Origin: JADJTT01 sp049306275
Lineage (GTDB): Bacteria > Bacteroidota > Bacteroidia > Chitinophagales > Saprospiraceae
Reading direction: 5' to 3'
DNA: 64,000 bases
Assembly: GCA_049306275.1 (NCBI GenBank)
Contig: JBAQQB010000208.1
Location: 1 to 64,000, forward strand
The first letter of the stretch is position 1, and each line of letters opens with the position of its first letter. The notes under the pieces are model-generated. The model saw nothing but the letters and a program-made list of their open reading frames with translations. It was not told the DNA's origin and ran no database searches. Of this stretch, positions 40,607-49,100 are shown in pieces. A program made the position numbers and the translations under genes.

Positions 40607-41548
40607 ATGAAAGCTCCCCACTGGACAATCATCCTGTTTGCCCTCCTGTTGCCTGTTGCCGCTTCGGCGCAGGCCCCCGGCAAGTTCCGCAAATCCGACC
40701 GCGACGGCGACGGCGTAAAAAACAAGCGCGACCACTGTCCGGATGAAGCTGGTCCTGCCGCCCTGTTCGGCTGCCCCGACCGCGACAGCGACGGTGTCAT
40801 CGACAGCAAAGACCTTTGCCCGGATCAAGCCGGTCTGGAGTACCTGTTTGGCTGCCCCGACCGCGACGCCGACGGCATCAGCGATCTTTTTGACGAATGT
40901 CCGGACACGCCGGGCCTGGCAGAGCGAAAAGGCTGCCCCGACGCCGATATGGACGGTGTGGTCGACGACCTGGACCAGTGCCCCACGGAGCCCGGCAGCG
41001 AGAAAACCTTCGGCTGCCCCGACCGCGACGACGACGGCGTTGCCGACCGCGACGACGACTGCCCCGACCTGCCAGGCGAGGCCTCTGCTAAGGGCTGTCC
41101 CGACAGCGACGGCGACGGCATCGCCGACAATATGGACAAATGCCCGAACACGCCGGGTTTGGCGGAGCTGAATGGCTGTCCGGAGATACAGGCTGCCGAC
41201 CGGGAGTTTTTGTACCGCTCGCGCGAGCGCCTGAAGTTCCAGCCCGGCACGGCCCTGCTGACCGAGGAAGGCCGGGCGTACATCGGAGAGTTGGCGTCCT
41301 TGCTGGCGCGCTATCCCGATTTCAAGGTGGAGATCTCCGTGCACATCGACCTGCAGGGCGACGCCGACGCAGGACAGAAGCTAACAGAGGTGCAGGCAGA
41401 TCTGTGCGCCAAACTGCTGGCGCAGAAAGGCATTGCTCCCGGGCGCATCAAAGCCCGAGGCTTTGGCGGCACGGCGCCGGTAGCGAGCAACCGGTATGCG
41501 GAGGGGCGGGAGAAGAACAGGCGGGTGGAGGTGGAGGTGGAGAATTAA
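40607..41548 (+). CDS. OmpA-C domain outer-membrane protein with thrombospondin type 3-like repeats
   Basis: The 313-residue protein has a signal peptide (ending AASAQ). Residues about 28-195 contain six calcium-binding-type TSP3 repeats of the form DxDxDGVxDxxDxCPDxxG (DRDGDGVKNKRDHCPDEAG and so on). The C-terminal OmpA/MotB-like domain (about 205-313) has LKFQPGTALLTEEGRAYI, a peptidoglycan-binding fold, with ARGFGGTAPVASN and EKNRRVEVEV. It links the outer membrane to the wall. It converges on the gene at 41550 with one base between the two stops. Confidence 0.92.
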   Translation: MKAPHWTIILFALLLPVAASAQAPGKFRKSDRDGDGVKNKRDHCPDEAGPAALFGCPDRDSDGVIDSKDLCPDQAGLEYLFGCPDRDADGISDLFDECPDTPGLAERKGCPDADMDGVVDDLDQCPTEPGSEKTFGCPDRDDDGVADRDDDCPDLPGEASAKGCPDSDGDGIADNMDKCPNTPGLAELNGCPEIQAADREFLYRSRERLKFQPGTALLTEEGRAYIGELASLLARYPDFKVEISVHIDLQGDADAGQKLTEVQADLCAKLLAQKGIAPGRIKARGFGGTAPVASNRYAEGREKNRRVEVEVEN

Positions 41549-41549
41549 T

Positions 41550-43130
41550 TCATTTCACCATAATCTTCCCCATCCTGAAATTGCTCTTCGCCAGCAAATT
41601 GGGCTTCAAAGCCACGAAGAAGAGCGACGACTCGTCGATCGGCGAACTGAGGTCGGCAACGAACAGCGACTCCACGTCCCTGGCTTCGAATAAGGGGGTG
41701 CGCTCCAGGTTTCCGTTGCTGTCGAGCGAGGTGACCACCGAAATGCCGTCCTGGAAATTGCTGACGTATCTGGTTCTTTCGCCGATGGGCTTTTTCAGGT
41801 TTTGCCGGTCTTCGTTATAGAAAAAGTAGGCCTTGTCCTTTCCCTGAATGGTGGCAAAGCCCAGGAAGAAATTAGTGTTATCCATGCGCTGCCGCTTGGG
41901 GATGACCACGACGTCGTCGAGCTTGCCTTCCGGACCAAACAGCAGCACGATGATATCCCTGGAGTAAAAAACCGTGTGGGTAGTGTAGCCTGTGGTGGGG
42001 CTGCCTCTTTGATAAGTGACGCTGAAGTTCTCTTCTGCCGTGATGAACGTACTGCCATTTTCGAGAAAATGGACATCCTGAAAGCGAAAGGTGCCTTCCA
42101 GGCCTTCCTCCCCTTTCTTGCTGTCGGTATTATCATCACCCATGAGTTCAAGGTCTTTCGCCGAAAACTCCTCTTTTTGGGCCAACATCACCTCGCCATT
42201 GCCGGCAGACATTTTCATAAGGAAAGCTCCCCGCACAAGGCCTTTGAAATCATTGGAAAAAAAGCCCACCACACCAAGGTCGCCCTGCGGGGTGATCTCG
42301 ATGGAGGCGTCCTTGACGAAAGCGCCGGAGAGGTTGAGCCGGTATTCGCCGGGAGTGTCCTTTCCAGGTTCGAAATGCCAGACCGCCATCTGGTAGTTGG
42401 CTACGCGTTCACCAGCAACTTTTTTGGTCTCCTTGGCCTTGTCGCCCTCATAGATCTTGACCAGGACATAGACTGTGCCATCGTTGCCCAGGGCCATATC
42501 CCGGACGTCAACCTGTTTCTCCGTATAATCGAGTTTGAATTGCTTTTGCCAAATGGGCGCCAATTTCGCATCCCGCACATCGAAGAACATATCGATAGGC
42601 TGGTCTTCTCTTTTGCTGTCATAAAAAGCGCTAAAAAGCATGCTGGTAGTATCCTCCGATACCACCCACCAGGTATCGGGGACGCCGCGGCGCAATTCAT
42701 ACCGGACCTTGGCAACTTCCAGGGGGTCGCTGGCGACACCCTCCCTGGAGATGGGCACAAACTGGTAAGTCATGAAGTCCGCTTTGTTATCCCATTTGCC
42801 GAGCAGCCAGGCGAAACTGCCTTTTAGATACTTCATACCAACGGTATAGACATTGGATTCACCGGATTGGAATTCCTTGCCGATCAGCAACTTGAAATCG
42901 GGGCTGTATTTCTCAAAAAGCAAGGTGGCGCCACCTCCAAATTTGGCCGCCAGACCGCTGGAATATTCGTAGAAATAGACATAATGGCCGGTAGCATCGG
43001 AATATAAGTGTTTTTGAAAGACCTGCCGGGTAGGAAGCTTGAATTCGGGGCTCAATTCAACGGTAACATCCTGTCCATTGAGGAGGCTCAGGCAAAGGAG
43101 CAGCGGGAAGGAGATGAGGAAACGGAGCAT
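41550..43130 (-). CDS. Secreted hypothetical protein of beta-rich (propeller-like) composition
   Basis: The 526-residue protein has a signal peptide (MLRFLISFPLLLCLSLLNGQ). The body is a series of beta strands separated by polar loops: YVYFYEYSSGLAAKF, TVYVLVKIYEGDKAKE, GVVGFFSNDFKGLVRGAF and KAYFFYNEDRQNLK. The repeat spacing suggests a beta-propeller, but no repeat motif is strict enough to name. There is no C-terminal T9SS domain. The function is unknown. It is divergent from the gene at 43213. Confidence 0.75.
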   Translation of the reverse strand: MLRFLISFPLLLCLSLLNGQDVTVELSPEFKLPTRQVFQKHLYSDATGHYVYFYEYSSGLAAKFGGGATLLFEKYSPDFKLLIGKEFQSGESNVYTVGMKYLKGSFAWLLGKWDNKADFMTYQFVPISREGVASDPLEVAKVRYELRRGVPDTWWVVSEDTTSMLFSAFYDSKREDQPIDMFFDVRDAKLAPIWQKQFKLDYTEKQVDVRDMALGNDGTVYVLVKIYEGDKAKETKKVAGERVANYQMAVWHFEPGKDTPGEYRLNLSGAFVKDASIEITPQGDLGVVGFFSNDFKGLVRGAFLMKMSAGNGEVMLAQKEEFSAKDLELMGDDNTDSKKGEEGLEGTFRFQDVHFLENGSTFITAEENFSVTYQRGSPTTGYTTHTVFYSRDIIVLLFGPEGKLDDVVVIPKRQRMDNTNFFLGFATIQGKDKAYFFYNEDRQNLKKPIGERTRYVSNFQDGISVVTSLDSNGNLERTPLFEARDVESLFVADLSSPIDESSLFFVALKPNLLAKSNFRMGKIMVK

Positions 43131-43212
43131 TTTAAAAGGATTTCAAGGATTTTAATGAGTGAAAATAATTCCTTTTCTCGAAAAACAGATTATTTTGTAA
43201 AAAACACCTGAT

Positions 43213-44034
43213 ATGAGCTATTATGTATCCCTGCCAGGGGTTTGGAAGCTGCTGCTGTTGACCAGTTTGCTGGTTTCTTTTAACCTTTCACCGGTTTTAG
43301 GACAAAAAGAGAAAGAAAAGCGCGATGTACAGATCATCGATTTTGGAGCGGATGATGAAAGAGATGGAGGAAAAAGGCGCGTGAATCACGGCCTGATTTT
43401 GAAGACCAATCCCATTTCGTTTTTATTTGGCCACCAGACACTTGAAGCGGAAAAAGAGCTCACCGACCTGATCAGTGTGCAGGGGGGCGTAGGGCTAACC
43501 TTTGCCGTGCAAGCCCTCGGCGATGTGGACCTCGAGTCCCTCTACGGCCTGGGGTGGGAAGGTATCCGCACTTACTGCCAAAGCGAGCAGTGGGTGCAGG
43601 ATTTTTGTGACGATTATGACGACTACACCTACCGGGAGCAAAAGACCGGGATAAAGTTCACCTTTTCACCCCGCTTGTTCTTCAACAATGAGGGGTTCGA
43701 GGGCTCCTACATCTCTCCAGCGATCACTTATTCGAGGCTCCGCTACCAGGTTCTTATGGCCGACGAAACTTTTTCACAGAATCCCCAGTACACGGGCCAG
43801 GATTTTCAGCCGGAATTTGAAGCCTATACCGACTTTACGATCCGTTACGGTTATTCCATCCTCTTCGACAAGCTGACCGCCGAAGCCTTCGCGGGGATCG
43901 GTCTGCGCAAGCGCAAAGCCGAGCGGCAGGACCTGGGGCGGGACATCACTGGCGCCGTGCGCAACGGTATACGGCAGATCGAGGATTCGAACCTGCGGTT
44001 AGAGGCGGGACTCAGAATAGGGTTCCAGCTTTAG
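43213..44034 (+). CDS. Outer-membrane beta-barrel-like hypothetical protein
   Basis: The 273-residue protein has a long signal peptide (hydrophobic about 12-27, cleavage near VLGQ), then a charged stretch (KEKEKRDVQIIDFGADDERDG). Alternating strands follow (ISVQGGVGLTFAVQALG, GIKFTFSPRLFFN, YISPAITYSRLRYQ, ILFDKLTAEAFAGIGLRKRK, LRLEAGLRIGFQL), typical of small DUF3575-like outer-membrane barrels. The C-terminus ends in a hydrophobic strand as expected. The function is unknown. Confidence 0.7.
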   Translation: MSYYVSLPGVWKLLLLTSLLVSFNLSPVLGQKEKEKRDVQIIDFGADDERDGGKRRVNHGLILKTNPISFLFGHQTLEAEKELTDLISVQGGVGLTFAVQALGDVDLESLYGLGWEGIRTYCQSEQWVQDFCDDYDDYTYREQKTGIKFTFSPRLFFNNEGFEGSYISPAITYSRLRYQVLMADETFSQNPQYTGQDFQPEFEAYTDFTIRYGYSILFDKLTAEAFAGIGLRKRKAERQDLGRDITGAVRNGIRQIEDSNLRLEAGLRIGFQL

Positions 44035-44103
44035 GTAGCAGCTTGAACATTTGAAAAAACTCCAACTCATTCTTTTAAACCTCCTCAAACTTTCAGTCAA
44101 GCT

Positions 44104-44850
44104 ATGAAAAAATCCACTTTCCTCCCCCTCCTCCTGGCCCTCCTCCCCTTCTGTCTCCAAGCCCAGAAGGATCAGAAGATCGCACTCGAAATCCGCGGCG
44201 GCACGAACTACGGCGACCCGAATTACGGCTACGAGTTGTTCGATTTTGAAAACTTCTTTCCCGTTGACGATTACACGAGTTTTCGCTCCGGCAACGGGCC
44301 TTTGTTGGGTTATCAGTTCGGCTTGGGGGCCGACTATCGCTTCCTCAGGCGCTTCACCCTTTTCGCAGGCGCCGACTATGTGCTGATGCGCAACTCGGTC
44401 GACGGCGCTATCGACAACCGCAACCCGAATTCCACCAGGCCGCCCTCCAATGATTTCCCCATGCGGGCGGAGGGTTTTATTCACTATTCCTTCATCGACC
44501 TGCAAGCAGGTCTGGCATTTACTTTTAACGAAAGGATCGACAAGGGCCTTTACGCGGGGCTTACCCTCAACTACCTCCTGCCCCTGAACGTCGCCTGGCA
44601 GATGGAGGTCGAATACGAGGCGGGCGCGACCGGCACGGAAGCCGATTTCGGCGAGTTGCAGGAGCCTGATTACAACGGCTTCGCCATGCTCGGCCTGGAG
44701 TTGGGCTACAAACTCCCCCTGCTCAAACGCGTCAGCCTGACGCCTTACGCCGCTTTCCGCTATGGGCTCAGCCCCTTCGTCGAAGAGCAGATCAATCCGA
44801 CGATGGGAGTGTTGGGACTGAAGGTAAAGCGGTGGTTTGGGGGGAAGTGA
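44104..44850 (+). CDS. Outer-membrane beta-barrel family protein
   Basis: The 248-residue protein has signal peptide MKKSTFLPLLLALLPFCLQAQ. Barrel strands include GYQFGLGADYRFLRRFTLFAGADYVLM, FIDLQAGLAFTF, GLYAGLTLNYLLPL and FAMLGLELGYKLPLLKRVSLTPYAAFRYGL, in the pattern of the outer-membrane protein beta-barrel domain (PF13568-like). It lies 69 bp after the previous barrel gene, so the two may be co-transcribed. The substrate is unknown. Confidence 0.75.
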   Translation: MKKSTFLPLLLALLPFCLQAQKDQKIALEIRGGTNYGDPNYGYELFDFENFFPVDDYTSFRSGNGPLLGYQFGLGADYRFLRRFTLFAGADYVLMRNSVDGAIDNRNPNSTRPPSNDFPMRAEGFIHYSFIDLQAGLAFTFNERIDKGLYAGLTLNYLLPLNVAWQMEVEYEAGATGTEADFGELQEPDYNGFAMLGLELGYKLPLLKRVSLTPYAAFRYGLSPFVEEQINPTMGVLGLKVKRWFGGK

Positions 44851-44963
44851 AAAAATAAAAGGACATCGGTGGCGAAACTTTTTTCAGAAATTTTGGGGAA
44901 TCCAATGTGATTATGCTCTAATTCAATAAGTCTGTCACATTTTTTAACCCCAAATTTCAACCA

Positions 44964-46019
44964 ATGAAGAATTTCTCCATTCCAACCCTTTTGTTTTTGG
45001 CGCTGAGCTTTTTGGCAACGACCCGGCTACCAGCCCAATGCGCAGCGCTTGAAAATGCCGTGCAGGGGCTATCGCTCGCAGCCTCAGGCGGCACGAACAA
45101 CCGCAGCGGACTCGTGTACAATCCGCTGGCAAATCTGTACTACTCGGTCAACGCGGGGAGTTCAAGCTATCCGGTAGACACCTATAATGAATCAGGCTCC
45201 CTGCTCGCCTCGGTGGCCCAAGGCTTCGATTACAGGGGCGCATGGTGGAATCCGGCGCTCAATCTCTTCGAAGGGAACGGCTTCAACGACCTCGGCATTT
45301 TCGTGCATACGCTTGAGGCCGGAACAGCCTATCCCACCGGTACGGGTACAGTCATTTTTACCGCAGCACAGCCCAACTCCCAATCCATAGGAGCTTTGGA
45401 CTACGACAACAACGAGATCATCTATTTCGATCAGGGCTTCATCCACCGGTATAGCCGGAATACCAACCAATTCCTCGGGCAATACCTGATTGGCGATCTG
45501 CCTGTGCCTCTGACCGATATCAACAACAATTCGGTAGTATATACGGGATGCGCGGGGTATGAAATCGGCATCTATGACTACGTCAACCGCCGCGTGCTCT
45601 TTGTAAACAAGGCCACGGGGAAATACAGCGGCGCATCCCAGTTGCCCGGCTCCGCGCCACAGCGCTCCTCTTTTGGGATGTCTTATGCCAACGATCTTTT
45701 CTGGCTGTTCGACGCCGGCAACTGGTATAGTTATCAGGTGGTGGATCTGAGTGCCGGGGCTTCAACCCTTCCCCTGCCCTACGAGATCAGCCTATCGCCC
45801 AACCCGGTGTCTGATATTCTCCATATCCGGGTGGATAGCCCGAGAGGAGCCATTCAGGCTGATTTGACGACCCTCCAAGGGCAACGAATCAACTCCACTC
45901 CAATCGGCGCCTCCGGCGAAACAGACATCGATATGAGCGGCCTGCCGGCAGGTATTTACCTGGTTTCCCTGGTGTCGGACGAAGGAATAACGACGCGGAA
46001 AATTGTGAAGGGGCATTAA
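44964..46019 (+). CDS. Secreted protein with type IX secretion C-terminal domain
   Basis: The 351-residue protein has a signal peptide (cleavage near LPAQ). The central part (about 30-260) contains WD-like or YncE-like strands (LVYNPLANLYYSVNAGSS, GALDYDNNEIIYFDQGFIHRY). The last ~80 residues match a T9SS type A sorting domain: ISLSPNPVSDILHIRV, LTTLQGQRI and LPAGIYLVSLVSDEGITTRKIVK. Export through the T9SS to the surface or medium is expected. The function of the body is unknown. A repeat element follows before the converging A2M gene. Confidence 0.85.
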   Translation: MKNFSIPTLLFLALSFLATTRLPAQCAALENAVQGLSLAASGGTNNRSGLVYNPLANLYYSVNAGSSSYPVDTYNESGSLLASVAQGFDYRGAWWNPALNLFEGNGFNDLGIFVHTLEAGTAYPTGTGTVIFTAAQPNSQSIGALDYDNNEIIYFDQGFIHRYSRNTNQFLGQYLIGDLPVPLTDINNNSVVYTGCAGYEIGIYDYVNRRVLFVNKATGKYSGASQLPGSAPQRSSFGMSYANDLFWLFDAGNWYSYQVVDLSAGASTLPLPYEISLSPNPVSDILHIRVDSPRGAIQADLTTLQGQRINSTPIGASGETDIDMSGLPAGIYLVSLVSDEGITTRKIVKGH

Positions 46020-46044
46020 TAAACTGAAAATCAGTAAAATGTGG

Positions 46045-46098
46045 AAGGTGTCACCTCGGATATCCCTGAGAATCAACGACAAACGAGGTGACACCTCC
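46045..46098. repeat. Two dyads of the 40-bp GAGGTGTCACCTC unit
   Basis: Dyads centred at 46051 (AGGTGTCACCT) and 46091 (GAGGTGACACCTC) start 40 bp apart. The sequence between resembles that of the array at 52072-52168 (shared TCCCTGA-AATCA core). The pair also forms a 12-bp inverted repeat. It lies between two converging stops and may act as a terminator. Confidence 0.8.
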
Positions 46099-46126
46099 AG
46101 ATGTGACTGAAAAACAATGCCTAACA

Positions 46127-49100
46127 TCATTTCACCTTCAGGTCCCTCCCCTTCTCATTCGCCTGGAACACCGGGAAATACATCAACTCCGCTTTCGCCG
46201 GATTCAGGGTGAAATGCCCCGCATACCGCGGCAGCAACTCCACCTCGAAGCGGTGCGTGCCAATGCCCAAACGCTCACAGAAGATGGCCGTCTTGTGCCG
46301 GAAATACTCCCGGTGCACCTCGCCCGGCGTGCGGCTCCGCTTTTCGCCGTAGGAGCAACCGGCGGGGATGGGGATCTCGATCAGCACGTATTCGGCCGCT
46401 TTTTGCACCTCTACCTCCACAACCAGCTTCACGGGCACGCCCGCGCGCAAGTGGTCACTGTTTCCGTCAAAACGGCTGCGCACGCGGAAGACTTTCCCGC
46501 TTTCTCGGGTGTCACTGGTCCAATATCGCTGGTAGGCAGTGAGGTAGACGGGGTAATCGCCCGTCTTTTCTACATACAGCGTATCGCCCGGTGTGAGGCG
46601 CATTTCCAGCGGAAATGCTTCCACGGTCTGGGCCGCTGCGCCGCGAAGCGTAAGCCGGGGCGCGCGAAGACCGGCAGTATCCCGGTCCCGCCCGGTAAGA
46701 AGCGCTTCGATGATCTGCGCGGTTTCGAAGGTGTTGGGCGAGGGGTACTCCAGCAGGTAATTGCGGATGCGCCGCAGCTGCTCCGGCGCAGTGGTCGTGT
46801 CGCGCTGCAGGATGCGCAGGGCCGACAGGGTGAGCTGCAAGGTATTGCGCGAAGGCAAATAAGTTTCCTCCCTCGCCGAGTAGTAGACGTTGCCGAAAAT
46901 GGTCTCCCGCCGGTATTTCTCCAGGCTGTCGCGCTCCCAGGGAAGGCCGTGGCGCTGCTGCAAGCCGATGAGGCGGAAACGGTCGAAGGGCGTCAGGGTG
47001 GTGTCCTGGGCGATGAAGGGCAGGTAGGCGTCATAGCCGAGTCCAATATTGAAATATCTGACCAGTTCCAATACCTCCAATTTTCGGGCGTTGGATACGG
47101 TCGACTCCAGCGTCCAAACAGCTTCTTCGCCCAGGCTGCGCGGCGGGTCGGCCACTTTGTAACCCATGCCCTGCGCCCGGGCCAGCGCTTCGAGCACGTG
47201 GGCGCTGATCCAGTGCACGCCGGCGGATTGGTTCCACCAGCCCCAAAGGCCGCTTTGGTTGCGGTTTTTCTCCAGGCGGGCGATCAGGCGGTTCACTTCT
47301 TTTTTCTCGTCAAATGCCTTCCCCCGGAAGCCGGCGATCTGCTCTTCGGCCAAGAGGGCCATAAGGCGCGAGGCCATCTGCTCGTTGCATTCGTACTCGT
47401 AGCGCACCAAACGGGAAATGTGCTCTTCCACCACGTCGAGCAGGTCGGCCCGGGCGTAAAGCGTCACTTCGCCCAGGCTGTCGGGCAAACAGACCGCCAC
47501 CGCCGTGTCGCCGTCGAGCACGAAAAACTGCCCCGACACCCGTTCCAGCCCCTTCGGAAATACCACAACCTGCCGCAACTCCCCGTCGAAATACCCGTCT
47601 TCCCGCTCTATGGCATACTGCACGGCCAATGAATCGAGCCCCTGCGGCGCCAGCATCACCGAGTCGGTCGCGGCCTCGGCTATGCGGCTGACGGTCCGCT
47701 GCGCTTCGTTTCCATTTACCGAAAAAATACGCTCCAAATCCAGGGTATCGGAGGTGTAATTGAGCGCCCTGCCGACAGCCCAGGCCGTATCGCCCTCGAT
47801 CAAAAACCGCGGCACGCTGAGCCTGCCCGCCACCGGCTTGAACGAGCGGATGCTCCCCTCCCCCAGCCCGCTCTGCCTCCTGCCGGTCATCACCGGGAAA
47901 AACGTGCGCCAGCGGGTGATGTCGTCGGGGAAGGTGACGCGAAAAACGGCCTTGCCCTCCCGGTCAGTGCGCAACCGTGGCTCCCAGAAAGCATTGTCGG
48001 AAAAATTGCTGCGGATGGAACTCGCCGGGTCGAAAACCGCCTCCTCCTTCCCCGCTCTGGTCGTGATGAGCACCACGCCCCCGGCCGCCTCCGGACCAAA
48101 CACCGCCAGGGCGCTCGAATCGGTGATGATCTCCACGGAGCGAATACTTGATACATCCATCAGCCCCACCAACTCCCCGGAAACGCGAACGCCGTCAACT
48201 AAGTATGTGGACGCCATCCTGGCAGGGTCGCCTCTTGAGCCTGCGAAGCGTTCGGTTTCAGTAATGCGGAACTCTTTCGCAGACAAGGGTTGAAATGCCT
48301 GAGCAGACACGAGTGCCATATCATTCCCAACATCCGGTACACGGGAACCCATCACCAAAACAGTACTCAATTGGACCGCACTTTCCTGCATGTCAAGGTC
48401 CAAAACAACCCCACGCCCGGAGGCTACCGCCACACCGCTGATCCGCCTGGGGGTGTACCCAATATAGTTTATCTCCAAATCATATACCCCTGGCCCGACT
48501 TGGGTGAGCTGGAAATGGCCATCAATGCCGGTTACCGTTCCGAGGTAGAGCACTTCCTTTTTGCGCAACACCACATTTGCCCCGATAATGGGCATTCCCG
48601 TTTCATCCCTGATCGTTCCTTCAATCACTCCTCCTTCACCAGAATAATGATATGACTGGAGGTGAAAATCCTGAAGGTCCAACAACTCCCCATTTACCCC
48701 GTCCAAAAAAAACCGATGGCTGCTCAGGCTGAAGCTGTCGGGAGCAAACACGGCCAGGCTGTCGGCGGCATAATGGTTCAGCCCGTTGCCGCGCACGGCG
48801 ATCGAGTCGATCCAGGCATAGCGGGCGCCGGGCAACAGGAAAACGACCTGGTAGGTCCCCGGCTTCAGGTCGTGGAAAAAGCCGGCATAGCCGGGATAAG
48901 CCCGCACAAAGCCCAGGTCTTCGCGCTGAAACAGCAGGGTGTTGAGCGCGGTTTTGATGTCAAGGGAAGGGGGCGTCTCCAACTCCAGCCGCCCTCTTCC
49001 GGAAAGAGTGGCGCTGGGGTTGACGAATGCTCTTTTAAGCCGCCGCTTTGTTTCTTTGGCCTCCTGATGCAGGCGGTTTATAAGATCTGCGTTCAAGGGA